Origin: an uncultured Planktomarina sp.
GTDB lineage: Bacteria > Pseudomonadota > Alphaproteobacteria > Rhodobacterales > Rhodobacteraceae
Direction of reading: 5' to 3'
Length of the DNA: 64,000 bases
Assembly (NCBI GenBank): GCA_905182455.1
Contig: CAJJBJ010000002.1
Coordinates: 744,001-808,000 of the forward strand
Below, piece after piece: positions 18,778 through 28,361 of this stretch (position 1 is the stretch's first letter; each line of letters begins with the position of its first letter). A program made the translations under genes and the position numbers. The notes below the pieces were generated by a model that was given only the letters and a program-made list of their open reading frames with translations, made no database searches and was not told where the DNA came from.

Positions 18778-19082
18778 ATCTGCTCCACATCGGTGAATTG
18801 AGTAAAAGAATAGTCAGAACGTCTTAGCATTAAAACCACCGTTTCCGACGAAACCATGTCTAAACGATGCAATTTTTGCTTATGCACGGCCTGGTTTTGG
18901 CGTGTCTAAAGCTTTGGCTTGGCGTACGATGAAAACACAATTAAGCTGGCTGCATGCATACTAAGCTCAAAACGGATTTCATCTTATTTCAACGCTGTGC
19001 CAAACCCTTTTGGATGCATAGGCTATTCGAGTTTTTGGGGACCCAGATCTGATATAAGGTGAACCCACCCCTCCGTGAGTAG
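18778..19082. other. Divergent intergenic region between the MttB-like gene and fahA
   Basis: The stretch must hold the promoter of the minus-strand MttB-like/DMGDH-like pair. I see no convincing -35/-10 pair, operator palindrome or small RNA. No open frame in it shows a recognisable domain. Confidence 0.4.
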
Positions 19083-19211
19083 CAATTTGCGCATAGGCGA
19101 ATTGGTAGAAATAGGGCCGGGGATGTGGCACAGGCGTTGCAGGATGATACCATTGACTGTTGGGCCGATCTCGAAAAGAAGTTTGCTGGAACCCCGGGCT
19201 TAAAGGACTAA
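19083..19211 (+). pseudogene. C-terminal remnant, probably of homogentisate 1,2-dioxygenase
   Basis: A 42-codon open stretch follows an in-frame TAG at 19080-19082 and ends with TAA at 19209-19211, just 3 bases before fahA. It has no usable start. Its last 22 residues (LQDDTIDCWADLEKKFAGTP, then GLKD) resemble the C-terminus of homogentisate dioxygenases, which end with a D-x3-C-W-x2-L-x3-F pattern. HmgA makes maleylacetoacetate, upstream of fumarylacetoacetase in the same pathway. I infer a decayed hmgA; the match is short and from memory of the family. Confidence 0.4.
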
Positions 19212-19214
19212 CCG

Positions 19215-20468
19215 ATGCCACTGCTCAAAAGCTGTGTGACCAGCGCCAATACTGCAACTTGCCCATTTCCACTGAACAATCTGCCTTATGGGGTTTTTGC
19301 CCGAGAGGAGGACGAGCCGCACTGCGGTGTGGCCATCGGTGATTATGTCTTGGATCTGGCTGCTGCTCAGTCGGCAGGGGTTCTGGGTTATCCAGACGCC
19401 GGGTTTGAGATGCCTTATTGGAATGACTTTATGGAATTAGGCGCTGAGGCTTGGGCCGCGTTTCGCGACGATCTTCAGACGTTACTCACCTATGACAGCC
19501 CGGCTGAGGCTCTGTTACTGCCTTGCTTGGTCCCCTTGTCGGAAGTGGCTTTGCATTTACCTCTGGTGGTTGCTGAGTTCACAGATTTTTACTCCAGCCG
19601 CCATCATGCCAGAAACGTCAGCCAGCTGTTTCACGGCGTCGACGGCATGTTACCCCCAAACTGGCTGCATATGCCCATCGGTTATAATAGCCGAGCCAGC
19701 ACCTTGGTGGTCAGCGGTACCGAGGTCAAACGCCCCATGGGCCAAATCAAGGCACCCGACGTCAACCTACCTATCTGGAGCGCCTGCGAGAAGTTGGATT
19801 TCGAGTTGGAATTAGGGGCAATTGTCGGGTCCAATACGATTATGGGCGAACCCGTCACCGTGACGGAAGCTGATGATATGATTTTCGGCTATGTCTTGCT
19901 CAACGATTGGTCTGCGCGCGACATTCAGGTTTGGGAAAATCAACCGCTTGGTCCGTTCCAAGCCAAGGCCTTTGCCACCACCATCAGCCCTTGGATTGTG
20001 AGCCCTCTGGCCCTAGCGCCTTTCCGCAGAGCTGCGCCTCCCCGCGACGTGCCGCTCTTACCTTATTTGCGGGACCAAGGACCGATGTTGTTTGACATCA
20101 CCCTGACCGCCAGCCTTCAGCCCCAAGGCGCGTCTGAGGCCAGCCAGATCACTAAAACCAATGCCAGCCATCTCTATTATGCAGCGGCCCAACAGCTGGC
20201 CCATCACGCGAGTTCTGGCTGTGCCATGACGGCGGGGGATTTATTGGGCTCCGGAACCATCAGCGGACCCGCCTCCCATGAGCGGGGATCTTTGTTAGAA
20301 TTGAGCTGGGACGGTGCGCAGCCAATCACCCTAGACACAGGCGAAGTGCGGAGTTTTTTGCAAGATGGAGATAGGCTCACCCTCAGCGGTCTGGCGACAG
20401 GTGATGGCTATCAAATTGGCTTTGGGCCCTGTACAGGCACCATCATCCCGGCCCGTAACGCGTCGTAA
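19215..20468 (+). CDS. fahA: Fumarylacetoacetase
   Basis: Fumarylacetoacetase hydrolyses fumarylacetoacetate to fumarate and acetoacetate, the last step of tyrosine/homogentisate catabolism. The 417-residue length fits the true enzyme rather than the short FAH-domain hydrolases. Metal ligands are visible as D124 in DFYSS, the Glu pair in ELELGAIVG, and Asp in LLNDWSARDIQ; the catalytic His lies in SSRHHARNV. No maleylacetoacetate isomerase is adjacent, and homogentisate dioxygenase seems reduced to a remnant just upstream. Confidence 0.93.
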   Translation: MPLLKSCVTSANTATCPFPLNNLPYGVFAREEDEPHCGVAIGDYVLDLAAAQSAGVLGYPDAGFEMPYWNDFMELGAEAWAAFRDDLQTLLTYDSPAEALLLPCLVPLSEVALHLPLVVAEFTDFYSSRHHARNVSQLFHGVDGMLPPNWLHMPIGYNSRASTLVVSGTEVKRPMGQIKAPDVNLPIWSACEKLDFELELGAIVGSNTIMGEPVTVTEADDMIFGYVLLNDWSARDIQVWENQPLGPFQAKAFATTISPWIVSPLALAPFRRAAPPRDVPLLPYLRDQGPMLFDITLTASLQPQGASEASQITKTNASHLYYAAAQQLAHHASSGCAMTAGDLLGSGTISGPASHERGSLLELSWDGAQPITLDTGEVRSFLQDGDRLTLSGLATGDGYQIGFGPCTGTIIPARNAS

Positions 20469-20540
20469 GAAACCAAACCAAAGCGCAACAATTGCAATTC
20501 GCAAGCCTTAGGTTACGAATTAGATAAGGAGGCACATCAC

Positions 20541-20942
20541 ATGGCACAAAATATTACGACATCCGTCAAGCATATGGTTGCAGAAGCCAATGCGCAGATC
20601 ACAACCCTTTCGATTGACGAGGCGCGTGCACTGATCGACAGCCCGGATCATGTGATTGTTGATCTACGCGACATCCGTGAGCTGCAACGCACCGGCAAAA
20701 TCCCCGGCGCCTTCTCTTGCCCGCGCGGCATGTTAGAATTTTGGATTGATCCCGCCAGCCCCTATCACAAAGAAATATTCAATCAGGATAAAACCTATGT
20801 GTTTTATTGTGCCAGCGCTTGGCGATCCGCATTGAGCGCTAAGGTCGCGCAAGATATGGGGCTGGCGCCCGTGGCACATATTGCCGGCGGCTTTACCGCT
20901 TGGGCCAAAGCAGAAGCCCCAATCGAAGACCTGCATAAATAG
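20541..20942 (+). CDS. Rhodanese-like sulfurtransferase domain protein
   Basis: The 133-residue single rhodanese domain has DLRDIRELQRTGKIPGA and the active loop C90-A-S-A-W-R, so the sulfur-carrying Cys is present. AAGGAGGCAC lies before the ATG. The cysteine suggests persulfide or thiosulfate sulfur transfer; the partner is unknown. It is 72 bp downstream of fahA and precedes the aminotransferase on the same strand. Confidence 0.88.
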   Translation: MAQNITTSVKHMVAEANAQITTLSIDEARALIDSPDHVIVDLRDIRELQRTGKIPGAFSCPRGMLEFWIDPASPYHKEIFNQDKTYVFYCASAWRSALSAKVAQDMGLAPVAHIAGGFTAWAKAEAPIEDLHK

Positions 20943-21089
20943 AAATGAGCCGCCGTCTTTTCGGGAATTCAGGACAATCTGCGCGCGCACATGTCCGACC
21001 CGTTGCTGTGTGACACGCGGTTAATTCCGCTATTCCTTGACTTCGGGCCTCAAACACGGTGCAGTGGAGGACTAAAAATTGAGGAATTT

Positions 21090-22451
21090 ATGCGCAATTC
21101 ACCATCACCAGAAGAGATTCACCGCTGGGACCGTCAGCACTTCATTCATCCATGGCATGATATGAACGCATGGCGCGGCTATGATAATATGCTGGTTGAG
21201 GGTGCCGACGGCATTTACATGTATGACGAAACCGGCAAGCAATTCATCGACGGCCCCGGCGGCATGTGGTGCGTTCAAATTGGCTATGGTCAACGCGAGA
21301 TGGCAGATGCAATTGCCGATCAAGTGATGAAAATGCCCTATGCGTCCCCCTTCACCAATGTGACCCAACCCAGCGCTATTTTGGCAAAAAAATTGGCGGA
21401 TTTTGCGCCTGGTGATCTCAACAATGTATTTTTCACAACCGGCGGGTCCACAGCCGTAGACACCGCTCTGCGCGCCATGCAATTCATGAACAACACCCTT
21501 GGCCGCCCTGAAAAGAAGATGATCCTTGCGCGGGAAAAAGGTTATCATGGCTCCACATACCTGGCGGCCTCCGTCAGCGGCAAAGAGCGCGACACGACCA
21601 AATTCGATGTGGAAAGCCGCTTGGTGCACTTCTTACCTAATGTGAACCCCTACCTGCGTCCGGATGATATGAGCGTGGAAGCTTGGTGCGACGCCAAGAT
21701 CCAAGATATTCAGCAGGCCATCGACACAATCGGTGCCGATAACATTGGTGCGTTTATTGCGGAACCTATTCTCAGCTCTGGTGGGGTAATTGTGCCGCCA
21801 GATGGGTATCACAAGCGCAGCTTTGATATCTGCCGCGCCAATGACATTCTCTACATCTCGGACGAGGTAGTCACCGGCTTTGGTCGTTTGGGCCATTGGT
21901 TCGCATCCGAGGAGGTTTACGGCATTCAGCCCGATATGATCACCTGCGCTAAGGGGCTTACGTCGGGCTATTTGCCATTGGGCGCCTGCATAATCTCTGA
22001 CGCAATGATGGAACGCATGGCCCATCAAGGCGAGGTGCTGTTTTCAAATGGCTACACCTATTCCGGCCATCCCGTCAGCTGCGCTGCAGCTCTAAAAAAT
22101 ATCGAGATCTTAGAGCGCGACAAAATTTTAGAACATGTTCGCGAAATTGCGCCCTATTTTCAAGACCGACTCGCCCGCTTGGCCCGTTTTCCGATCATCG
22201 GCGACGCCCGTGGCCATGGCTTGATTGGATGCATCGAAGCCCGCCTCAGCAAAGATGGCTCAAGGCTGGAAGATGAGCGCAAAATCGGAGCGATGCTGGA
22301 CGAAGTTTGCAATAATATGGGCCTGATAGTGCGGCCTTTGATCAATATGTGCGTATTTTCACCACCTTTGATCATCACAAAATCACAAATAGATGATCTG
22401 TTCGATATTCTAGAAAACGCCATTGAGAAGGTAGGCGAGACTTTCTTATAG
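21090..22451 (+). CDS. Class III PLP aminotransferase (omega-amino acid/taurine:pyruvate type)
   Basis: The 453-residue fold-type I aminotransferase carries PLP on K288 ([14 protein letters not shown]), with DEVVTGFGR just before it and [14 protein letters not shown] near the N-terminus. These are typical of omega-amino-acid:pyruvate and taurine:pyruvate aminotransferases. The substrate cannot be fixed from sequence. GAGG five bases before ATG 21090 decides the start; the frame is open upstream to 20991. It is followed by the glycine cleavage operon. Confidence 0.85.
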   Translation: MRNSPSPEEIHRWDRQHFIHPWHDMNAWRGYDNMLVEGADGIYMYDETGKQFIDGPGGMWCVQIGYGQREMADAIADQVMKMPYASPFTNVTQPSAILAKKLADFAPGDLNNVFFTTGGSTAVDTALRAMQFMNNTLGRPEKKMILAREKGYHGSTYLAASVSGKERDTTKFDVESRLVHFLPNVNPYLRPDDMSVEAWCDAKIQDIQQAIDTIGADNIGAFIAEPILSSGGVIVPPDGYHKRSFDICRANDILYISDEVVTGFGRLGHWFASEEVYGIQPDMITCAKGLTSGYLPLGACIISDAMMERMAHQGEVLFSNGYTYSGHPVSCAAALKNIEILERDKILEHVREIAPYFQDRLARLARFPIIGDARGHGLIGCIEARLSKDGSRLEDERKIGAMLDEVCNNMGLIVRPLINMCVFSPPLIITKSQIDDLFDILENAIEKVGETFL

Positions 22452-22500
22452 CGCTGAATTAGCCAAAAAAGCAGAGCTTAGTCTTGAAAAGTGAACGAAT

Positions 22501-22535
22501 CTCCTTACAAGGAGCGAAGTTTCCTATAATGGAAA
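22501..22535 (+). promoter_or_regulatory. Dyads and TATAAT box upstream of gcvT
   Basis: CTCCTTACAAGGAG (22501-22514) is a 6+2+6 perfect dyad. It is followed by TTTCC-TATAAT-GGAAA, where a consensus -10 hexamer (22525-22530) sits inside a second inverted repeat. No good -35 hexamer is present at the right distance, which suggests an activator-dependent promoter with the dyad as its site. No glycine riboswitch fold is recognisable. Confidence 0.45.
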
Positions 22536-22559
22536 AATGTTCAAGAACGGAAATAAGTC

Positions 22560-23657
22560 ATGAAACAGGCTCCCAAACGTACACCGTTATATGACCTGCA
22601 TTGCGCCCTTGGTGGCAAAATGGTCGACTTTGCTGGATGGGATATGCCTGTACAGTATCCCATGGGCATTATGGGTGAACACACCCATTGCCGCACCAAA
22701 GCCGCATTGTTTGATGTTAGCCATATGGGGCAAGTTCTGCTGCACGGCCCAGATGCGGCCCTCAAGCTGGAGGCTTTGGTGCCGGCCGCTTTGACCCAGC
22801 TGCCCGAAGGTAAGGCGCGTTACACCTTTTTCACCAATGACGAAGGCGGCATTATGGATGATCTGATCGTGGCAAATGCCGGTGATCATTTGTTTGTCGT
22901 GGTCAATGCCTCAATGCGAGCGCAGGATATCCCTTATATGGCCGCCTCTTTGAAGGGAATTGACGTCACAGAGATTTTTGATCGCGCCCTGGTTGCCGTG
23001 CAAGGCCCCTCTGCTGAAGCCGTGGTTTCTGCCCATTGCCCGCAGGCGGCAGAGATGGGATTTATGGAGACTTTGGAAGCACTGATTGACGGATCCCTAT
23101 GTCGCCTGTCGCGTCTGGGCTACACCGGTGAAGATGGCTATGAAATTTCAATCCCAGAGACTGACGCTGAGCGCATTGCGCGCTTGATGCTGGGGCATCC
23201 AGATTGTGAACCTGCAGGCCTTGGAGCGCGTGACAGCCTACGACTGGAAGCCGGGTTGTGCCTCTATGGCAATGACATCACCCCCACCACATCCCCCATC
23301 GAGGCAGGTCTCACCTGGGCCATTCAAAAACGCCGCCGCACCGAGGGTGGTTTTCCCGGCGCTGCGCGCATTATGACCGAGCTTGCAGATGGCCCCGCGC
23401 GCAAATTGGTTGGGATAAAACCACAAGGTCGCGCCCCCGCCCGCGCAGGTGTTGAGGTCCACGATATGGCTGGAAATACCATCGGCAAAATAACGTCTGG
23501 AGGCTTCGGTCCAACCGTTGCGGGCCCTGTAGCCATGGGTTATATCTCGGTAAAGCATGCCGCCGTACGCACCAAAATCCAGCTTATCATCCGGGGCAAG
23601 CCACAACTGGCAGAGGTTTGCGCCCTGCCCTTCGTCACACAAAACTACAAGCGTTAA
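22560..23657 (+). CDS. gcvT: Glycine cleavage system T protein (aminomethyltransferase)
   Basis: GcvT releases ammonia from the H-protein-bound aminomethyl group and makes 5,10-methylene-tetrahydrofolate. The 365-residue length and motifs FDVSHMGQV, RLGYTGEDGYEIS and GARDSLRLEAGLCLYGND are typical. It is the first gene of gcvT-gcvH-gcvP, with gcvH 13 bp downstream. With the DMGDH-like protein it would complete oxidation of N-methylglycines to CO2, ammonia and one-carbon units. Confidence 0.95.
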   Translation: MKQAPKRTPLYDLHCALGGKMVDFAGWDMPVQYPMGIMGEHTHCRTKAALFDVSHMGQVLLHGPDAALKLEALVPAALTQLPEGKARYTFFTNDEGGIMDDLIVANAGDHLFVVVNASMRAQDIPYMAASLKGIDVTEIFDRALVAVQGPSAEAVVSAHCPQAAEMGFMETLEALIDGSLCRLSRLGYTGEDGYEISIPETDAERIARLMLGHPDCEPAGLGARDSLRLEAGLCLYGNDITPTTSPIEAGLTWAIQKRRRTEGGFPGAARIMTELADGPARKLVGIKPQGRAPARAGVEVHDMAGNTIGKITSGGFGPTVAGPVAMGYISVKHAAVRTKIQLIIRGKPQLAEVCALPFVTQNYKR

Positions 23658-23670
23658 TTGGGAGGTCAAA

Positions 23671-24036
23671 ATGACAACTTATTATTCCGAAGACCACGAA
23701 TGGATCACCGTTGAAGGCGACACCGCCACAGTTGGAATCACGGTGCATGCCGCCGAACAATTGGGCGATATTGTGTTTATCGAACTAAAAGAAGAAGGTG
23801 ATGAGTTTGAAAGCGGCGACGAGATTGGCGTGATTGAATCGGTCAAAGCCGCCTCTGAGATTTATGCCCCTGTAGACGGTGAAATCATTGAAGCCAACGA
23901 ATTGTTGGAAAGCAATCCGGCGGCATTGAACGACAATCCAGAAGCCGACGCATGGATCTACAAAATAAAATTGACCGACCCTGCCCAATTGGAGGGCCTT
24001 ATGAATTTGGCCGGATATAAAACTTTTATCGCTTAA
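23671..24036 (+). CDS. gcvH: Glycine cleavage system H protein
   Basis: This lipoyl carrier protein shuttles the aminomethyl group between P, T and L proteins. Lipoate binds K59 in IGVIESVKAASEIYAP. The length of 121 residues is normal. GGGAGG eight bases before ATG 23671 sets the start; the longer frame from 23557 overlaps gcvT and is not used. gcvP follows after 27 bp. Confidence 0.96.
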   Translation: MTTYYSEDHEWITVEGDTATVGITVHAAEQLGDIVFIELKEEGDEFESGDEIGVIESVKAASEIYAPVDGEIIEANELLESNPAALNDNPEADAWIYKIKLTDPAQLEGLMNLAGYKTFIA

Positions 24037-24063
24037 ACCCTGAGCTAAAGCGGAGCTACGCGC

Positions 24064-26910
24064 ATGCCTTTTGAACTGACCACCTATGAAGCTTATGATT
24101 TTGCCAACCGTCGGCACATTGGCCCTTCACCGTCTGAAATGACGGAGATGCTGCGCATCATTGGCTTTGACAGCCTGGATGCGTTGATTGATGCGACAGT
24201 TCCCAAGGCTATCCGCCAAGCCCAGCCTCTGAGCTTTGGCCCGGCCATGTCTGAGCGCGATGCTCTGCATCACATGAAAAAAGTGGCCAGCAAAAACAAA
24301 ATTCTGACCTCTTTGATTGGTCAGGGCTACCACGGCACCACAACACCGGCGCCGATCCTGCGCAACATTCTGGAAAACCCGGCGTGGTACACTGCCTATA
24401 CGCCGTATCAACCCGAGATTTCGCAAGGCCGGCTTGAGGCGCTGTTAAACTTCCAAACCATGGTCAGTGATTTGACCGGTCTCGACATCGCAAATGCCTC
24501 ACTTTTGGACGAGTCCACCGCAGCCGCTGAGGCCATGACCATGGCCATGCGTTCGGCCAAGTCCAAGTCTCAAACCTTCTTTGTCGATGAAAACTGTCAT
24601 CCGCAAAATATCGCCGTCATACAAACCCGCGCCGAGCCCTTGGGCATAGAGGTGATTGTAGGTTGCCCGGATGATTTGGACGCCGGCGCCGTATTTGGGG
24701 CAATTTTTCAATACCCCGGCACTTACGGCCACGTGCGCGATTTTACCGCCCAAATCGAAGCGCTACATGCGCACAAGGCTTTGGGCATTGTCGCTGCTGA
24801 CCCTCTGGCGTTGGCGCTGCTGAAAAGCCCCGGCGAGATGGGCGCAGACATTGCCATCGGCTCAACCCAGCGGTTTGGCGTGCCTATGGGATATGGTGGA
24901 CCACATGCCGCCTATATGGCCACACGTGACGCGTTCAAACGCAGCATGCCTGGTCGGATCATTGGTGTCTCAGTCGACAGCCGCGGCAACAAAGCCCTAC
25001 GGTTAGCCCTACAAACTCGCGAGCAGCATATTCGCCGCGAAAAGGCCAACTCAAATGTTTGTACCGCTCAAGCTCTTCTGGCGGTGATCGCGTCGATGTA
25101 TGCGGTATATCACGGCCCAGATGGCATCAAAGCCATTGCACAATCTGTGCACCGCAAGACAAGCCGTATGGCCAAAGGCTTGGAGAGCATGGGATTTGAC
25201 GTGCAGCCCGATGTGTTCTTTGACACCATCACCGTCGAAGTTGGCAACCTCCAGCGTGTGATTATGAACGCCGCTGTGGCAAATGGCATCAACCTGCGCA
25301 AAGTGGGTGAAACCCGTGTTGGCATTAGCCTAGATGAGCAAACCCGCCCTGAGACTATCGAGGCGGTTTGGCGCGCCTTTGGCGGCGATATGAAAGATGA
25401 CAGCAAGGCCAATCGTGCCTACCGTCTGCCCGCCTCCATGCTGCGCGAAAGCGAATACCTCACCCATCCAATTTTCCACCTGAACCGGGCGGAAGCAGAA
25501 ATTACCCGCTATATGCGCCGTCTCGCGGATCGCGATTTGGCTCTTGACCGTTCTATGATCCCGCTGGGCAGCTGCACCATGAAGCTCAATGCCACGATTG
25601 AGATGATCCCGGTGACTTGGCCCGAATTCTCAGAACTGCATCCCTTTGTGCCAGTAGATCAAGCCCAAGGCTATCATGAGATGTTCGACGACTTAAATGC
25701 TAAGCTGTGCGAAATCACCGGATATGATGCTATCAGCCAGCAACCTAACTCAGGGGCGCAGGGAGAATATGCAGGGCTTTTGACCATTCGTAAATATCAC
25801 ACGAGCCAAGACGAAGGGCACCGCAATGTCTGCTTGATCCCCACATCGGCCCATGGCACAAACCCTGCCTCGGCACAGATGGTTGGGTATAAGGTTGTGG
25901 TGGTTCATTCTGACGCAGACGGCAACATCGACGTGGCAGATTTCCGCACCAAGGCGGAATTGCACAGCGCCAATCTCGCCGCTTGCATGATCACATACCC
26001 CTCCACCCACGGCGTGTTTGAAGAAACCGTGCAAGAAGTTTGCAATATCACCCATGATCATGGCGGCCAAGTCTATATTGATGGCGCAAATATGAACGCC
26101 ATGGTGGGCCTGTCGCGCCCAGGTGATATTGGCGGGGATGTATCACACCTCAACCTACACAAAACATTTTGCATTCCTCATGGCGGCGGTGGCCCGGGCA
26201 TGGGACCTATTGGGGTTAAAGCCCATCTGGCGCCGCATTTGCCAGGCCATCCAGAATATGGTGACAGTGTAGGCCCGGTCTCTGCAGCGCCATTTGGCTC
26301 GCCGTCAATCCTGCCGGTAAGCTGGGCCTATATCCTATTGATGGGTGGCACAGGCCTGACACAGGCCACCAAAGTGGCAATCTTAAATGCCAACTACATT
26401 GCTGCGCGTCTGGAAGGGGCTTTTGACATCCTCTACACCTCAAAAACGGGCCGCGTCGCCCATGAATGCATCATCGACACCCGCCCCTTGGCCGATAGTG
26501 CAAATGTAACGGTGGATGACTGCGCAAAACGTCTGATGGACAGTGGGTTTCACGCCCCCACGATGAGCTGGCCTGTGGCTGGCACTTTGATGGTAGAACC
26601 TACGGAGTCTGAGCCGAAAGCCGAGTTGGACCGCTTTTGTGATGCGATGCTCTCCATTCGCGCTGAAGCACAGGATGTGATCGACGGCAAGAGTGACCGC
26701 GAGAACAACCCGTTGAAAAACGCACCCCATACTGTTGCAGATTTGATCGAAGATTGGGATCGGCCTTACAGCCGCGAACAGGCCTGCTATCCCGCAGGAT
26801 CAATCAAGAGCGACAAATACTGGGTGCCAGTGAACCGAGTTGATAACGTCTACGGTGACAGGCACTTGATCTGCACCTGCCCCCCTATGGACGCCTATCT
26901 CGAAGACTAG
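24064..26910 (+). CDS. gcvP: Glycine dehydrogenase (decarboxylating) P protein
   Basis: GcvP decarboxylates glycine with PLP and loads the aminomethyl group on GcvH. It is the single-chain form of 948 residues. PLP binds K700 in [21 protein letters not shown]-terminal RRHIGPS and STAAAEAMT are also typical. It closes the gcvTHP operon. The E3 (L protein) gene is not in the window. It converges on the DadA-like gene with a 31-bp gap. Confidence 0.97.
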   Translation: MPFELTTYEAYDFANRRHIGPSPSEMTEMLRIIGFDSLDALIDATVPKAIRQAQPLSFGPAMSERDALHHMKKVASKNKILTSLIGQGYHGTTTPAPILRNILENPAWYTAYTPYQPEISQGRLEALLNFQTMVSDLTGLDIANASLLDESTAAAEAMTMAMRSAKSKSQTFFVDENCHPQNIAVIQTRAEPLGIEVIVGCPDDLDAGAVFGAIFQYPGTYGHVRDFTAQIEALHAHKALGIVAADPLALALLKSPGEMGADIAIGSTQRFGVPMGYGGPHAAYMATRDAFKRSMPGRIIGVSVDSRGNKALRLALQTREQHIRREKANSNVCTAQALLAVIASMYAVYHGPDGIKAIAQSVHRKTSRMAKGLESMGFDVQPDVFFDTITVEVGNLQRVIMNAAVANGINLRKVGETRVGISLDEQTRPETIEAVWRAFGGDMKDDSKANRAYRLPASMLRESEYLTHPIFHLNRAEAEITRYMRRLADRDLALDRSMIPLGSCTMKLNATIEMIPVTWPEFSELHPFVPVDQAQGYHEMFDDLNAKLCEITGYDAISQQPNSGAQGEYAGLLTIRKYHTSQDEGHRNVCLIPTSAHGTNPASAQMVGYKVVVVHSDADGNIDVADFRTKAELHSANLAACMITYPSTHGVFEETVQEVCNITHDHGGQVYIDGANMNAMVGLSRPGDIGGDVSHLNLHKTFCIPHGGGGPGMGPIGVKAHLAPHLPGHPEYGDSVGPVSAAPFGSPSILPVSWAYILLMGGTGLTQATKVAILNANYIAARLEGAFDILYTSKTGRVAHECIIDTRPLADSANVTVDDCAKRLMDSGFHAPTMSWPVAGTLMVEPTESEPKAELDRFCDAMLSIRAEAQDVIDGKSDRENNPLKNAPHTVADLIEDWDRPYSREQACYPAGSIKSDKYWVPVNRVDNVYGDRHLICTCPPMDAYLED

Positions 26911-26941
26911 AGGTCCTTTACGACTACAACTTAGATCCCGC

Positions 26942-28183
26942 CTACTGATATCGGGCTGGATCAAAAGCTGATAAGTCGGCATTGCTCGGAGTATTGCTGA
27001 CCATATCTGCGATCAGTCGCCCGGTTTTTGGACCACCGGTCAGACCAACATGTTGATGACCAAAGGCGATATGGGCATTGCCGCAAGTCGTGGCGGGGCC
27101 AATAACCGGCAAGCTGTCACTGGTGGCTGGCCTGCGTCCCATCCATTCGGTCAAATGGTCATAGGTGAGGTCTGGAAACAACGCTTTGACCTGCCGTTTG
27201 ACCAAAGCAATGGGCGCCTCTTGGGCCGGCGCATCGTCACTTGCAAACTCAACCACGCCAGCGCAGCGAATACGCCCCTCCATGGGTGTCACAACAAACT
27301 TGCCAGCCGCCACCATCATGGGGGCCTTGGGCATCATACTCGGCGCATGCAGCTCAATGTGATAGCCCCGCTCGCTTTCAAGGGCTATCTTCTTGATCCC
27401 TAGTTTCTTAGCCACCGGACCAGACCATGCGCCCATCGCAAGAATTAGGTGATCGCCGGATATCCGGCCTTGATCGGTGATCAACGCACGGCATTGACCG
27501 TCTTGCATCTCAATATCTTCAATCTGAGCGGCAACCATCTGCCCGCCTTCCGATTGAAAATGCTCAAGCAAAGCTTCCAGATAGGCCCCCGGGTCAGAGA
27601 TTCGGCCGTGATTTTTGTAACAGGCCACCTTGGCAAATTGATCCGGATACATCGGATCACGCTCGGAAAATTCCGCGCCATCTAACTCTTCAATTTCAAA
27701 TCCATGCGTGCGGCGTAGATCTCGGGTCCAACTATCGGCGGCAAAGCTGTCTTGTGTGCCGTAACCGAAACAATAATCATCATCGCTGATAAACCGTTCA
27801 GCTCCAGTCCCTGCGGCCAAAGATTGGTGCTGTGCATGGGTGTCACCCAGCAGATAGGACATGTGTTTTGCATAGTGCTGCACATGATCCATCCGCGCAA
27901 AGCTTAGGTATTTGGCCAAAAACGGCAAAAGGCGTGGCAGATAGGCCCATTGCAAAAACAACGGCTCATTCCGGCTAAACAGCATCTTAGGTGCTTTTTT
28001 CAGCAAACCAGGGACAGAGACTGGGATCAGTGCCCCAGCCGCCAAAACTCCAGCATTGCCAAAACTAGTTCGCGTACGGTTTTCCATACGATCAACCAAA
28101 GTCACGCTATGGCCGGCTCTTTGTAGCCAAATAGCGGAGGACACACCAACAATGCCTGCACCGGCAATAACAACATGCACCAT
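26942..28183 (-). CDS. D-amino acid dehydrogenase-like FAD oxidoreductase
   Basis: The 413-residue DAO-family protein opens with the FAD-binding motif GAGIVGVSSAIWLQRAG. Its C-terminal WMGRRPATSDSLPVIGPA is typical of the small D-amino acid dehydrogenase (DadA) group. DadA oxidises D-amino acids to keto acids at the membrane and passes electrons to the respiratory chain. No alanine racemase gene is adjacent, so another secondary amine is possible. It is divergent from the damaged solute-binding-protein gene. Confidence 0.82.
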   Translation of the reverse strand: MVHVVIAGAGIVGVSSAIWLQRAGHSVTLVDRMENRTRTSFGNAGVLAAGALIPVSVPGLLKKAPKMLFSRNEPLFLQWAYLPRLLPFLAKYLSFARMDHVQHYAKHMSYLLGDTHAQHQSLAAGTGAERFISDDDYCFGYGTQDSFAADSWTRDLRRTHGFEIEELDGAEFSERDPMYPDQFAKVACYKNHGRISDPGAYLEALLEHFQSEGGQMVAAQIEDIEMQDGQCRALITDQGRISGDHLILAMGAWSGPVAKKLGIKKIALESERGYHIELHAPSMMPKAPMMVAAGKFVVTPMEGRIRCAGVVEFASDDAPAQEAPIALVKRQVKALFPDLTYDHLTEWMGRRPATSDSLPVIGPATTCGNAHIAFGHQHVGLTGGPKTGRLIADMVSNTPSNADLSAFDPARYQ

Positions 28184-28361
28184 AACGATACCCTTATAAC
28201 CCTACCAGACTAAGTTTGACCATAGCCCTCCACCTGCACAAGCAATTTCTGCTTAAAGCTAGTAGGAAAGTTTATTGTACTGTCAGAATCAAATTCTTGA
28301 AGCGTTAGGCAAGCTAGGTTAACGTTTTGATCACGGCGGATCGCCGGCAAGGAGAAAAATC

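Noticed and set aside
22452-22559. Glycine riboswitch upstream of gcvT
   Set aside because: The 108-bp gap lacks the conserved glycine-aptamer segments and is too short for a usual tandem aptamer.
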